NCBI GenBank assembly: GCA_034435035.1
Contig: DAOTXW010000061.1
Coordinates: 27,776 to 91,775 of the forward strand
Reading direction: 5' to 3'
DNA length: 64,000 bases
Source of the DNA: JAHEME01 sp034435035
GTDB lineage: Bacteria; Chloroflexota; Anaerolineae; Aggregatilineales; UBA3940
Under the pieces are notes generated by a model. The model made no database searches and was not told where the DNA came from. It worked only from the letters and a program-made list of their open reading frames with translations. The position numbers and the translations under genes are program-made. Shown here piece after piece: positions 15,324 through 23,260 of the stretch. Numbering within the stretch: position 1 is the stretch's first letter; each line of letters opens with the position of its first letter.

Positions 15324-16850
15324 ATGAAATTCCGCGACTATAAGTGGTACCGGAACCCGCGCGGCCTGCACAATATGGGCGTGATCCAGCCGTTTGTGCT
15401 GGAGCGCTTCACCCGGCCCCGCATGGGCTGGGCCAAGCTGGTCGTGGGCGGCAACGAGCTGATCTACGCGGCGGACGAGCTGCGCGGCCACGACTGCATG
15501 CCGATCATCCGCACCTACCTGGCCAATATGGGCGCGGCCCCCGCCCCGGACGTGTGGTACGAAAACTACCGCCAGTACATCGACGCGGGCGCCCTGTGGT
15601 TTGAGCTGTACAACGAGCCGAACCTGGAAGGCGAATGGCCGCAGGGATCGACCGGGCCGACCGTCGAGGTGAACTGGGAGAACGTCACCGACGTGGTCGC
15701 GCCGATGATGGATAACTGGGTGCGCTGGGCCGACCGGGTGATCGATCTGGGGGGCTACCCGGCCTTCCCGGCCATGGCCGACAGCGCCGAGAAGCGCCAC
15801 GCCACCGTTTACTGGATCGACGCCTTCCTGAAGTACCTGAAGAAAGAGCACAACAACAAGTTCCGCGGCATCATCGCCAGGGGGCTGTGGTGCGCGACTC
15901 ACCCCTACGTGCACAATCACTACTATCAGGAGCCGCCGGGCGGGCCGCCGCACATCGCCCGCCCGTATTACCAGCAGAGCGCCAACGAGGGCGGCTGGCA
16001 CTTCGAGTACCCCTACGATCCCCTGCAGCAGCGCAACGATCCGGGCCGCACCGTCTTCGGCGGGACGCGGCTGACTCCCTGGGGGGACCCTAACGGGCTG
16101 ATCGCCAGCGGGCAGGCGTTCCAGGAGCTGCTCAAGAAGCACTTCGACGCCGGCCCGGTGCCCGTGGTCGGCACCGAGGGCGGCATCTGGCGGATCCCGC
16201 GCCCCGGCGAGGCCCCCTACCTGATCGATGACCGCTACCCGCCCTACAGCTATGAGAGTCACGCCGAGGCCACGCTGGCGATGTATGAGTGGATCGCCCG
16301 CAAAGGCCCGCCGTGGTTCTGGGGCGTCACCCTGTGGAACGAATCCGACTACTACGACATCCAGGGGCAGGTGCTGGCCATCGACCGGCTGATCCAGCGC
16401 GAGCCGCTGCTGAAGGACGTGCCCAACCTGGATACCGGCGGCGGTGTGGTGCAGGAGCAGGTCCCGGAGCTGCCCGCGGAGGAACCCCGCCCGACGCCCA
16501 GCCCGACGCCGGTCACCAGCGGCCCCGCGCCCGTGCAGGGCGACCCCGATCTCCACTGGGTGATCCTGGCGCCCGGCCTGCAGGCCGACTGGTTCTTTCA
16601 GGCCGCGCGGCGCTACTGGCAGACCTTCCGCCCGACGGTGCTGCCGGACTGGGATCTGATCACGTTCGTGCCCAATACGCGCAGCCTGGCGGTGACCGTG
16701 CTGGCTCGCAGCGATACCGCCGAGTACGTGGCCCAGCAGATCGGCGAGCGCTGGCCCAATGTGCGCCTCGATGCGGTAGTCTTCGACACGCTGCCGGAGA
16801 TGCAGGCCGAGCTCGACCGGCGGGCGAACTACCAGAAGCGGTTTGGCTGA
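15324..16850 (+). CDS. glycoside-hydrolase-like TIM-barrel protein with C-terminal repeat domain
   Basis: A 508-residue protein. Residues 1-380 look like a clan-A (beta/alpha)8 glycosidase: putative acid/base E98 in FELYNEPN, putative nucleophile E285 in VVGTEGGIWR, and a late strand FWGVTLWNESDYYD. No signal peptide is visible, which is unusual for a polysaccharide hydrolase. A Pro/Thr linker (about 385-408) leads to a C-terminal module (409-508) that duplicates the protein encoded immediately upstream. The natural substrate is unknown; a cytoplasmic or non-classically exported glycan is possible. A pseudoenzyme role cannot be excluded, since only two Glu residues support catalysis. Confidence 0.75.
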   Translation: MKFRDYKWYRNPRGLHNMGVIQPFVLERFTRPRMGWAKLVVGGNELIYAADELRGHDCMPIIRTYLANMGAAPAPDVWYENYRQYIDAGALWFELYNEPNLEGEWPQGSTGPTVEVNWENVTDVVAPMMDNWVRWADRVIDLGGYPAFPAMADSAEKRHATVYWIDAFLKYLKKEHNNKFRGIIARGLWCATHPYVHNHYYQEPPGGPPHIARPYYQQSANEGGWHFEYPYDPLQQRNDPGRTVFGGTRLTPWGDPNGLIASGQAFQELLKKHFDAGPVPVVGTEGGIWRIPRPGEAPYLIDDRYPPYSYESHAEATLAMYEWIARKGPPWFWGVTLWNESDYYDIQGQVLAIDRLIQREPLLKDVPNLDTGGGVVQEQVPELPAEEPRPTPSPTPVTSGPAPVQGDPDLHWVILAPGLQADWFFQAARRYWQTFRPTVLPDWDLITFVPNTRSLAVTVLARSDTAEYVAQQIGERWPNVRLDAVVFDTLPEMQAELDRRANYQKRFG

Positions 16851-16868
16851 TCGGCGAGGCTGCATCCC

Positions 16869-17249
16869 ATGAGCCTGATCCTGCACATCACGGAGCGCGC
16901 GGCGTGGCAGGCGGCGCAGGCGGCGGGCGAGTACCGCGCCCCGTCGCTGGCCGCGCAGGGGTTCATCCACTGCGCCACAGCGGCGCAGGTGATCGCCGTG
17001 GCCGACGCCTTCTACCGCGGGCAGGCCGGGCTGGTGCTGCTGGGCATCGACCCGGCGCGGCTGGCCGCCGATCTGCGCTGGGAGCCGCCCGATCCGCCCG
17101 CCGGCAGCCCGGCGCCCGCCGCCGCGCCCGGCGAGCGCTTCCCGCACCTGTACGGCCCGCTGAACCTTGAGGCGGTTGTCCGGGTGGATGATTTCCCGCC
17201 CGGCCCCGACGGCCGCTTCACACTGCCCCCGGTACTTCCCCGGACCTGA
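16869..17249 (+). CDS. DUF952 family protein
   Basis: A 126-residue protein fitting the DUF952 family (COG3502), an uncharacterised group with an ADP-ribosyltransferase-like compact fold. Hallmarks are the N-terminal LHITERAAWQAA, the central SLAAQGFIHCATAAQVIAVAD and the C-terminal FPHLYGPLNLEAVVRVDDF. It starts 18 bp after the glycosidase-like gene and ends four bases before the GTG start of the next gene, so it belongs to the same operon. The biochemical role is unknown. Confidence 0.85.
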   Translation: MSLILHITERAAWQAAQAAGEYRAPSLAAQGFIHCATAAQVIAVADAFYRGQAGLVLLGIDPARLAADLRWEPPDPPAGSPAPAAAPGERFPHLYGPLNLEAVVRVDDFPPGPDGRFTLPPVLPRT

Positions 17250-17253
17250 CGCT

Positions 17254-19599
17254 GTGACCCGCCGCCCCCCCGCCCGGATCGTCTTCGCCGGCGCAGTGAT
17301 CCTGCTGCTGGCCTTCGGCCTGCGGGCGCACCGCCTGGCCTACGACTCGGTGTGGTGGGACGAAGGCTACTCGATCTGGATGGGGCGCATGTCCCTCCCT
17401 GACATGCTCTACCAGACCGCCCGCGACGCGCACCCCCCGCTGTCCTATGCGCTGCTGCACGGCTGGATCGGCCTGGCCGGGGAGGAGGAGTTCGCCCTGC
17501 GGCTCCAGTCGGCGCTGTTCGGCATGCTGACGGTGGCGCTGGCGGGGCGCATCGGGGCGCTGGCGGGCGGGCGGCGGGCGGCACTGGCTTCGGCGCTGCT
17601 GGCGGCGGTGATGCGCCTGCCGGTGTGGTGGTCTCAGGAAGTCCGCATGTATGCGCCGGCCATGCTGCTGGCGGCGCTGAGCCTGTGGGCGGCGCTGCGG
17701 CTGTTCACGGCCCGCGGACGGCTGTGGCCGCCGGCGCTGCTGCTGGCGCTCAGCCTGGGGGCCGGCCTGCTGACGCTGTACCTGTTCGCGGGGGTCGCCC
17801 TGGCGCTCAACCTCGCCTTCGCTGCCGCCTTCGTCCTGTCGGCGCGGCGCTGGCGGCTGGCCGGGGCGTGGATCGCGGCGCAGGCGGGCGCGCTGGCGCT
17901 GGCCGCGCCCTGGGCAGCCTACGCGCTGCCCACCCTGCCCTCGTGGGAGACGCCGCAGGCCGGCGTGACCTTCGGCCACGTGGTCAGGCTGTATCTGAGC
18001 ACAGTGTTTCTGGGCATCGCCACGGATATCGAGCGCTACCTGCCGCTGCTGGCCGCGGCGGTGATCGCGCTGATCGGCGCAGCGGCCTTCGCGCTGGCAG
18101 GCAGGCGGGGCCGCCGGGCAGGATCGATATGGGCCGCGCTGGTTATCGCGTCGCTGCTGCCGCCGCTGCTGGTGTACCTGCTTTCGCTGCCGCGGGGCGC
18201 GTTCAACTACCCCACGCCCTCGCCGCGCTACTTCGTGATCCTCTCGACGCCGGTTTACGTGCTGCTGGGCTGGGGGCTGACGGCGCGGGGCCGCGCGGCG
18301 ATCCCCCGGCTGGCTGCGCTGGCCGCGCTGCTGGCCGCCGCCGGCTGGAGCCTGGCGGATTACTACCCCGGCCTGCACCTGGCCGACGATTACCCCTCGA
18401 TGGCCGCCGCGCTGGAGGCGCTGCGCCAGCCCGGCGACGCCGTGATCCTCAACAATGATACCGACTGGCCGATCTTCAACTACCACTACCGCGGCGACTA
18501 TTCGCGGCACATCACCCAGACGCGGCGGGTGTGGGACGAGAAGTACGCCGGCGATCTGCTGCGCCCCTACCGGGAGAGCAACGCCGGGGTGTGGCTGGTG
18601 CAGACGCGCTACGCCGCCGTCACCGACCCGGATAACCACCTGGGCGAATGGCTGGCCGCCCGCGCCTGGAACCAGATGCGCTACACCTTCCCGGAGGGCG
18701 AGCTGTGGTTCTTCGCCATGCAGCCGGAGCGCGGCCAGCCGTCCACGATGGCGCGGGCAGGCCGCTGGCCGGATGCCTTCCAGCCGCTGCCCGATGTCCC
18801 CATCGCCGAGGGCGTCACGCTGGCGGGGTTCACGCAGCCCGTGCCCGAAGTCCGGGCCGGCGAGACGCTGGTGATCGGGCTGGGCTACGAGGTCGGACGG
18901 CGGGTGCAGGGCGAGTGGCCGGTGGCGATCAGCGTCATCGGCGCGGATGGGGCAGCCATCGCCCGCGCCGGGGCGGCCCTGCCCGGTCAGGGCCGCGAGA
19001 GGCGCTTCGTGCCGGTCGAGGTGTTCATCCCGCCCGATGCGCCGGGCGGCCGGGCGCAGATCGTCTTCACCGCCGGGGAGAACTGGGCGGCGCTGGGCAG
19101 CGTCCGCCTCCGGCCGCGCCCGCCCGGGCCGCCGTCCCGGACCGCCATCCCGACGGACGCCGAGCCGCTGGGCATCCGCTTCGGGGACGGGATCACCCTG
19201 CGGGCCATCGATCGGCCCGACCGTGCGACGTGGGCCCCCGGCGAGAGCATCCCGCTGACGCTGTACTGGGAAGCGGAGGCCATCATCCCCGATTCCTATA
19301 AAGTCTTCGTCCACGTGGTCGGCGAGGCGTATGATCCCACCGACGACAGCAACATCTGGGGCCAGCAGGATCAGGAGCCGCGCGGCGGCGCTGCGCCGAC
19401 GACCGCCTGGCGGCCCGGCGAGGTCATCGCCGACGACTATCGGGTGCCGATCCAGCCCGACGCGCCGCCGGGCCGCTATGCCGTGCGGATCGGCCTGTAC
19501 CGCCCGCTGGGAGGTCAGCGGCTGACCGCCGCCGCCCCCGACGGCTCGGCGCTGGGCGACGCCGTGACGGTGCTGGAGATCACGATCGCAGCCCCGTAG
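17254..19599 (+). CDS. GT39-type membrane glycosyltransferase with C-terminal beta module
   Basis: Polytopic membrane protein of 781 residues in the GT39/ArnT-like superfamily, which moves a sugar from a polyprenyl-phosphate donor to an acceptor on the outer face. The first loop has the catalytic-type WWDEGYS, followed by DAHPPLSYALLHGW; about 11 helices follow to residue 385. The C-terminal half is extracytoplasmic and ends in a beta-sandwich module (LYWEAEAIIPDSYKVFVHV, then WRPGEVIADDY, then GRYAVRIGLY) shared with three other glycosyltransferases in this window. The start is GTG 17254, four bases after the DUF952 stop. Acceptor and sugar are unknown. Confidence 0.85.
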   Translation: MTRRPPARIVFAGAVILLLAFGLRAHRLAYDSVWWDEGYSIWMGRMSLPDMLYQTARDAHPPLSYALLHGWIGLAGEEEFALRLQSALFGMLTVALAGRIGALAGGRRAALASALLAAVMRLPVWWSQEVRMYAPAMLLAALSLWAALRLFTARGRLWPPALLLALSLGAGLLTLYLFAGVALALNLAFAAAFVLSARRWRLAGAWIAAQAGALALAAPWAAYALPTLPSWETPQAGVTFGHVVRLYLSTVFLGIATDIERYLPLLAAAVIALIGAAAFALAGRRGRRAGSIWAALVIASLLPPLLVYLLSLPRGAFNYPTPSPRYFVILSTPVYVLLGWGLTARGRAAIPRLAALAALLAAAGWSLADYYPGLHLADDYPSMAAALEALRQPGDAVILNNDTDWPIFNYHYRGDYSRHITQTRRVWDEKYAGDLLRPYRESNAGVWLVQTRYAAVTDPDNHLGEWLAARAWNQMRYTFPEGELWFFAMQPERGQPSTMARAGRWPDAFQPLPDVPIAEGVTLAGFTQPVPEVRAGETLVIGLGYEVGRRVQGEWPVAISVIGADGAAIARAGAALPGQGRERRFVPVEVFIPPDAPGGRAQIVFTAGENWAALGSVRLRPRPPGPPSRTAIPTDAEPLGIRFGDGITLRAIDRPDRATWAPGESIPLTLYWEAEAIIPDSYKVFVHVVGEAYDPTDDSNIWGQQDQEPRGGAAPTTAWRPGEVIADDYRVPIQPDAPPGRYAVRIGLYRPLGGQRLTAAAPDGSALGDAVTVLEITIAAP

Positions 19600-19619
19600 C
19601 GCGGGGAAGGGAGCAGGGC

Positions 19620-20102
19620 ATGTCGCTGGAGGAGCAGGTGCAGCAGGCGTTCCTGGCGCGCGGGCTGACGCTGGCCACCGCCGAATCGTGCACCGGCGGG
19701 CTGCTGGCCGGGCGGATCACGGGGGTGGCAGGCAGTTCCGCGTACTTCCTGGGTGGCGTGGTGAGCTACTCCAATGACGCCAAGATAGCGCTGCTGGGGG
19801 TGGAGGCCAGCGCGCTGGCAGCGCACGGCGCGGTCAGCGAGGTCGTCGCCTGCCAGATGGCCCGCGGCGCGCGGCAGCGGCTCGGCGCGGACCTCGCCCT
19901 GAGCGTGACCGGCGTGGCCGGCCCCGGCGGCGGCACGCCCGATAAGCCGGTCGGCCTGACGTGGATCGGTCTGGCCGACGCCCGCGGCGAGCGCGCCGCC
20001 CGCTTCGTGTGGGAGTCCGACCGCGAGGGCAACCGCGCCCGGTCGGTGGAAGCCGCCCTGCAGCTGGCGCTGGCCTGGGCGCAGGGGAGCCAGGGGCCAT
20101 GA
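19620..20102 (+). CDS. pncC: nicotinamide-nucleotide amidase (CinA C-terminal family)
   Basis: A 160-residue deamidase that converts NMN to nicotinate mononucleotide in the pyridine nucleotide salvage cycle. It matches the stand-alone CinA C-terminal domain: LATAESCTGGLLAGRIT (active-site region near S23-T25), a GGVVSYSNDAK loop, and SVTGVAGPGGGTPDKPVGLTWIG. It lacks the N-terminal COG1058 domain of full CinA, as usual for PncC. The start ATG 19620 follows the GT39 gene by 20 bp. Its stop overlaps the start of the small downstream gene as ATGA. Confidence 0.92.
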   Translation: MSLEEQVQQAFLARGLTLATAESCTGGLLAGRITGVAGSSAYFLGGVVSYSNDAKIALLGVEASALAAHGAVSEVVACQMARGARQRLGADLALSVTGVAGPGGGTPDKPVGLTWIGLADARGERAARFVWESDREGNRARSVEAALQLALAWAQGSQGP

Positions 20103-20356
20103 TGCGGCCCATCGAGATCGAGCTGCGCGTCGGCGTGGACGGGGCGATCACCCCGCTGCGGCTGCGCATGGCGGCGGGCGAAGGCCGCTTCGGGCCGTGG
20201 CTGACGGTGGCGCAGATCAGCCGCCGCTGGGCCGACGAGGCCGGCGAGCACTGGCTGGTGATGATCGCCGGCGCGGCGCAGATCGTGGAGCTGGCCCGGA
20301 CCCCCGGCGGCGCGTGGCAGGCGATCCGGCGGTCGGGCGGCGCGGCGCTGGCCTGA
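20099..20356 (+). CDS. small hypothetical protein coupled to pncC
   Basis: An 85-residue protein with mixed strands and a short helix (PIEIELRVGVDGAITPLRLR, then ISRRWADEAGEHWLVMI). It starts at ATG 20099, overlapping the pncC stop by four bases; a second in-frame ATG follows directly. I do not recognise the family. The alternating basic and hydrophobic pattern and the lack of signal or membrane segments suggest a small cytoplasmic beta-rich protein. It is the last gene of the plus-strand operon. Confidence 0.65.
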   Translation: MMRPIEIELRVGVDGAITPLRLRMAAGEGRFGPWLTVAQISRRWADEAGEHWLVMIAGAAQIVELARTPGGAWQAIRRSGGAALA

Positions 20357-20369
20357 GCGCCGCCGAAAC

Positions 20370-20402
20370 AAAAAAACCCTCCCACTGTCCGGGTGGGAGG
20401 GT
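20370..20402 (-). terminator. strong minus-strand Rho-independent terminator
   Basis: A perfect 10-bp stem ACCCTCCCAC/GTGGGAGGGT with a seven-base loop. On the minus strand it is followed by seven T residues; on the plus strand there is no T run. No protein gene on the minus strand ends here, so it most likely terminates the ncRNA described at 20403-20552. Confidence 0.85.
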
Positions 20403-20552
20403 CAGCCATAAAGCCGTGGGGAGAAGGAGTCTCTTTTTAATCTCACCGCTGCCCGACATCCATCTTGTGCGGGACAGGCCCGGATGTAGTCGAGCCGTGG
20501 CATATTAACTTGTAATGGGACCTTCTAATAGCATCCCCACGCTTTATTGGTG
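20370..20552 (-). ncRNA. structured ncRNA candidate, 6S-like long hairpin
   Basis: The 332-bp gap between the pncC operon and crcB holds no convincing ORF. On the minus strand about 150 nt fold as one long irregular hairpin. The closing stem pairs 20534-20547 with 20408-20422 (14 pairs, one bulged base) and continues with AGAAGG/CCTTCT. An AU-rich central internal loop follows. Near the tip, ACATCC pairs with GGATGT and encloses CGGGCCTGTCCCG. A strong terminator comes directly afterwards. Closing stem, open central bubble and apical stem are the general layout of 6S RNA, but I see no decisive 6S sequence signature. The strand is set by the terminator; the 5' end is approximate. Confidence 0.5.
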
Positions 20553-20594
20553 AGCTTCATGCCTCATGGTAGGACAAAGCGCTGCGGGGGGCCA

Positions 20595-20632
20595 GTGACA
20601 TCTGTCACTACCACAGCCATGACATCTGTCAG
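20595..20632. promoter_or_regulatory. two tandem palindromic operator-like sites between ncRNA and crcB
   Basis: Site 1 (20595-20608) reads GTGAC-ATCT-GTCAC, a perfect inverted repeat; site 2 (20619-20632) repeats its core TGACATCTGTCA exactly, 24 bp further on. They sit 57-94 bp upstream of the crcB start and just upstream of the divergent ncRNA. The spacing would let two dimers bind side by side and control both directions. The same half-sites recur at 63408-63421. Confidence 0.55.
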
Positions 20633-20688
20633 GGGCGCCGCCCCGTTACCACCTGCCGCTGGGTACACTTCGGAGGCTGCGAGGAGCT

Positions 20689-21063
20689 ATGCAGAAACTA
20701 CTCTGGATCGGCGCTGCGGGCGCCCTGGGCGCAATGGCCCGCTACGCCCTGGCCGGGCTGGCGCAGCGGGCAGGCGGCGCCAGCTTCCCGTGGGGGACGC
20801 TGAGCGTCAACCTGCTGGGGAGCTTTGTGTTCGGTGTGATCTGGTCGCTGGCCGAAGAAAGGCTCCTGATCAGCGGCGAGATGCGGCTCATCTTGCTGAC
20901 GGGATTTGTAGGAGCCTTCACCACGTTCTCGACGCTGATGTTTGAGACCGGAGCGCTGCTGCAGGATTCGGAATGGGCCCTGGCCGCCGCGAATCTATTC
21001 GGCCAGAGCGCGGCAGGGCTGGCCTGCCTGTTCCTGGGGCTGGCGATCGGGCGGTTCCTGTAA
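20689..21063 (+). CDS. crcB: fluoride exporter CrcB/Fluc
   Basis: Small four-helix membrane protein of 124 residues that forms a dimeric fluoride channel. Family hallmarks are present: GALGAMARYAL near the N-terminus, WGTLSVNLLGSFVFGV with the conserved Asn in helix 2, and TGFVGAFTTFSTLMFE, the Phe/Thr-rich pore segment. The GAGGAG ribosome site lies just before ATG 20689. The DUF190 gene follows by eight bases; crcB-DUF190 pairs are common. I do not see the fluoride riboswitch pattern upstream; two palindromic sites are there instead. Confidence 0.93.
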   Translation: MQKLLWIGAAGALGAMARYALAGLAQRAGGASFPWGTLSVNLLGSFVFGVIWSLAEERLLISGEMRLILLTGFVGAFTTFSTLMFETGALLQDSEWALAAANLFGQSAAGLACLFLGLAIGRFL

Positions 21064-21071
21064 GGGGGTAG

Positions 21072-21422
21072 ATGATGAAGCTCTTCACCGAAGCGAAGCT
21101 GCTGCGGATTTTCATTGGCGAAAGCGACCGGTACGAGGGGCGTCCCCTGTACCAGGTGATCGTCGAGCGGGCGCGGCAGCGCGAGCTGGCCGGGGCGACG
21201 GTGCTGCGCGGGACGCTGGGGTTCGGCGCCAACAGCCGCATCCACACCGCGCGGATTCTGCGGCTGTCCGAGGATCTGCCTATGGTGATCGAGATCGTGG
21301 ATGAGCCGGAGCGGATCAACGCCTTCATCGCCGAGCTGGACGGGATCATCAAGGAAGGGCTGGTCACGCTCGAAAAAGCCGAGGTGATCCTCTACCGGCA
21401 CCAGGGTGGCGACCAGGCATAG
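21072..21422 (+). CDS. DUF190 family protein
   Basis: A 116-residue PII-like (ferredoxin-fold) protein of DUF190, often encoded beside crcB. The characteristic opening LLRIFIGESDRYEGRPLYQ, the block ELAGATVLRGTLGFGANSRIHTA and the strand DLPMVIEIVDEPERI are all present. Either of two adjacent ATG codons (21072 or 21075) could be used; AAGGGGG lies just before. It probably modulates or accompanies the fluoride exporter, but the family's exact role is not established. Confidence 0.9.
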   Translation: MMKLFTEAKLLRIFIGESDRYEGRPLYQVIVERARQRELAGATVLRGTLGFGANSRIHTARILRLSEDLPMVIEIVDEPERINAFIAELDGIIKEGLVTLEKAEVILYRHQGGDQA

Positions 21423-21467
21423 CGGCGTCCCCTGCGCCGCGGGGGCGGCCGCCGGGCCGGGGAAAAA

Positions 21468-21495
21468 CATATCCCCGCCGCGCGGCGGGGATATG
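21468..21495. terminator. hairpin terminator between convergent DUF190 and ridA genes
   Basis: A perfect 13-bp inverted repeat CATATCCCCGCCG/CGGCGGGGATATG with a two-base centre. On the minus strand it is followed by TTTTT, so it works best as a terminator for the leftward ridA transcript; the hairpin may also stop crcB-DUF190 mRNA. Confidence 0.75.
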
Positions 21496-21522
21496 TCTGC
21501 GTGCGGGAGGGGCCACTCCCTG

Positions 21523-21569
21523 AAGAAGGATCGGTTGAGGAGAGAGAGTCATCAGTAACCGGTCTTCTT
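21523..21569. repeat. long imperfect inverted repeat in the ridA 3' region
   Basis: AAGAAGGATCGGTT (21523-21536) pairs with AACCGGTCTTCTT (21557-21569), with one bulged A and two G-U pairs, around a purine-rich 20-base loop. It is flanked by a C5/G5 stem near 21588-21610 and a GGGAG/CTCCC stem near 21507-21520. Together with the terminator hairpin this makes the ridA-proximal non-coding region (21423-21644) highly structured. Confidence 0.45.
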
Positions 21570-21644
21570 AGCTGCCTGAAGGATAGCACTCCCCCGCCGT
21601 GGGGGGCAGTGTGAAATGTCTGCCCCCGGGGGTGACGAATGTCG

Positions 21645-22037
21645 TCAGCCGGCCCGGCGCACCGCGACGGCCTCGATCTCCACCAGCCCGCCCCTGGGCA
21701 GGGCGCGCACGGCCACCGTCGAGCGGGCGGGCGGCGTGCCGGGGAACATGGTAGCATAGGCCTCGTTCATCTCGCTGAAGTTGGCCATATCGGTCAGGAA
21801 GACGGTCGTCTTGACGACATGGGCCAGGTCGCTGCCGGCGGCCTCCAGCACGGCACGCAGGTTGTGGAGCGCCTGCTGGGTCTGCCCCTGCACATCGTCA
21901 GCGGCGAACTGGCCGGTGGCCGGGCTGAGGCCAAGCTGGCCGGAGCAGAATACAAAATCGCCGGCGATGATGCCCTGCGAGTACGGCCCGATGGCCGCCG
22001 GGGCGCCGTCGGTCCGGATCATCTGTGGGGGATGCAC
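21645..22037 (-). CDS. ridA: RidA family enamine/imine deaminase
   Basis: A 130-residue YjgF/YER057c/UK114 protein that hydrolyses reactive 2-aminoacrylate-type enamines or imines. It shows IRTDGAPAAIGPYSQGI at the N-terminus, FVFCSGQLGL, the conserved Arg in PARSTVAVRALPRGGLVEIEAVAV, and normal length. The start is GTG at 22037, seven bases after AGGAGG. It is monocistronic, divergent from the secreted protein at 22205 and convergent with DUF190. Confidence 0.93.
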   Translation of the reverse strand: MHPPQMIRTDGAPAAIGPYSQGIIAGDFVFCSGQLGLSPATGQFAADDVQGQTQQALHNLRAVLEAAGSDLAHVVKTTVFLTDMANFSEMNEAYATMFPGTPPARSTVAVRALPRGGLVEIEAVAVRRAG

Positions 22038-22204
22038 GTGATAACCTCCTGTTGATATAAAATGAGTATCATACCGGGCAGTGGCCCGATGCCAGCATCA
22101 TCAGTTTGCAGTCTTTTTACAGTTGCGCAATTCGGGGTTAAACAAGTCTGTCTATAACTGAGCATGCAGGACGAAATTGTGATGACAGGAAAGGATACGG
22201 ATCA

Positions 22205-22744
22205 ATGGCACTGACAGGTAAGCAGTTTACGAATAGTCTATGGCGCGGGGCCCTGCTGATGGCCGCGGCGAGCCTGATCGCCGGGCTGGCGCTGGCCGCG
22301 TTCCCGCAGAGCGCGCTGGCCGCGGCCCCTGCCCAGCCGCCCACCCCCGACGGCACACGGCTGGAGTTCCTGTACCGCCGGCTGGAGATCGCCCTGACAG
22401 CGCAGGGCAACCGGCTGCAGACCGCCGCTGACATCGCCGATCTGGTGGCAGACTGGATCGACCAGCTTGAATCGGAAGGCAAGGACGTTTCCTCCCTGCG
22501 GGCCGCGCTGGACGTTTACAACGACAAGCGGTCTGAGGCGCAGAGCCATCACGATGAGGCGGCGGCCATCATGGCGGAGCATGCCGGCTTCGACGATGCC
22601 GGCGAGGCGACCGATCTGGAGCAGGCGCGGGACACGCTGCGCAGCACCGTTCAGGCCCTGCGCGATGCTCACCGCGCCCTGGTGGACGGCACGATCACCC
22701 TGCGGCGGGCCTTCCAGGACTTCCGCGCCGCCAACAACTCGTAG
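22205..22744 (+). CDS. secreted alpha-helical protein, unknown function
   Basis: A 179-residue protein with a clear signal peptide: basic start, hydrophobic core (about 16-37) and AxA-type cleavage near ALAAAPA. The mature part is highly charged and nearly all helical, likely an antiparallel bundle or coiled coil (segments TRLEFLYRRLEIAL, IADLVADWIDQLESEG, TLRSTVQALRDAHRALV). No cysteine or catalytic motif. An AGGAAAGG site precedes ATG 22205. Not recognised as a named family; it may be a periplasmic or surface helical protein. Confidence 0.75.
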   Translation: MALTGKQFTNSLWRGALLMAAASLIAGLALAAFPQSALAAAPAQPPTPDGTRLEFLYRRLEIALTAQGNRLQTAADIADLVADWIDQLESEGKDVSSLRAALDVYNDKRSEAQSHHDEAAAIMAEHAGFDDAGEATDLEQARDTLRSTVQALRDAHRALVDGTITLRRAFQDFRAANNS

Positions 22745-22839
22745 CCGCCGGTATCGATCCCACGCGCACACAGGGGGCGGGAGTGCCTCCGGCACCCCGT
22801 CCCCTGCCTGTGCGATCAGGATGAGATGAGAACCACGCC

Positions 22840-23244
22840 ATGACGACTGACACTCCGACCCGCCGCCTGCTGCCCATTCTGATCGCGCTGGCCGTACTGG
22901 CCGCCGCTGGCATCGCCTGCAACCGCGGGCGCAGGGATTCCGGCCCCAACGCGGCGACGCAGCCCCCGCCGCCCATCCCGACCGATATCCAGGCCCAGGC
23001 CACCGCCGCCGATCCGGGCGCGGCGCAGCCGACGGCCCTGCCGCCCGCGCCGACCACAGCCCCGGCGCAGCCGACCACAGCCCCGGCGCAGCCGACCGCA
23101 GCCCCGGCGCAGCCGACGCCCACGCCGGAAGCCTCGCCGACCCCCGACGCGCTGGGCGACCAGATCGACGCGCTGCTGGACCAGCTGAACGAGGACAACC
23201 AGAACGCCGACACCCTGGAAGATGCGCCGGAACTGAACCCGTAG
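22840..23244 (+). CDS. small Pro/Thr/Ala-rich lipoprotein
   Basis: A 134-residue putative lipoprotein with signal peptide and lipobox AGIAC (C27). A low-complexity linker contains three PTxAPAQ repeats, then the C-terminus is an acidic helix DQIDALLDQLNEDNQN. This is the plain surface-tether layout common in Chloroflexota. Function unknown. It follows the secreted helical protein by 95 bp and precedes a hairpin and the murJ promoter. Confidence 0.7.
   Translation: MTTDTPTRRLLPILIALAVLAAAGIACNRGRRDSGPNAATQPPPPIPTDIQAQATAADPGAAQPTALPPAPTTAPAQPTTAPAQPTAAPAQPTPTPEASPTPDALGDQIDALLDQLNEDNQNADTLEDAPELNP
23050..23112 (+). repeat. 21-bp tandem repeat, three copies, inside lipoprotein linker
   Basis: Three head-to-tail copies of a 21-bp unit starting CCGACCACAGCC (23050-23070, 23071-23091, 23092-23112). 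The third has one substitution; the unit encodes PTTAPAQ. In-frame units of this size can vary in number without breaking the gene. Confidence 0.85.
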
Positions 23245-23260
23245 CCGATTCCACCCTGCC

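Noticed and set aside
20609..20688. Fluoride riboswitch upstream of crcB
   Set aside because: I looked for the conserved GG-GATG-GTTC-CC and AACC/CTGATGA elements and did not find them on the plus strand.
21523..21569. Attachment site or transposon end for the inverted repeat
   Set aside because: No integrase or transposase gene, no direct repeats flanking it, and it lies inside a terminator-rich 3' region.
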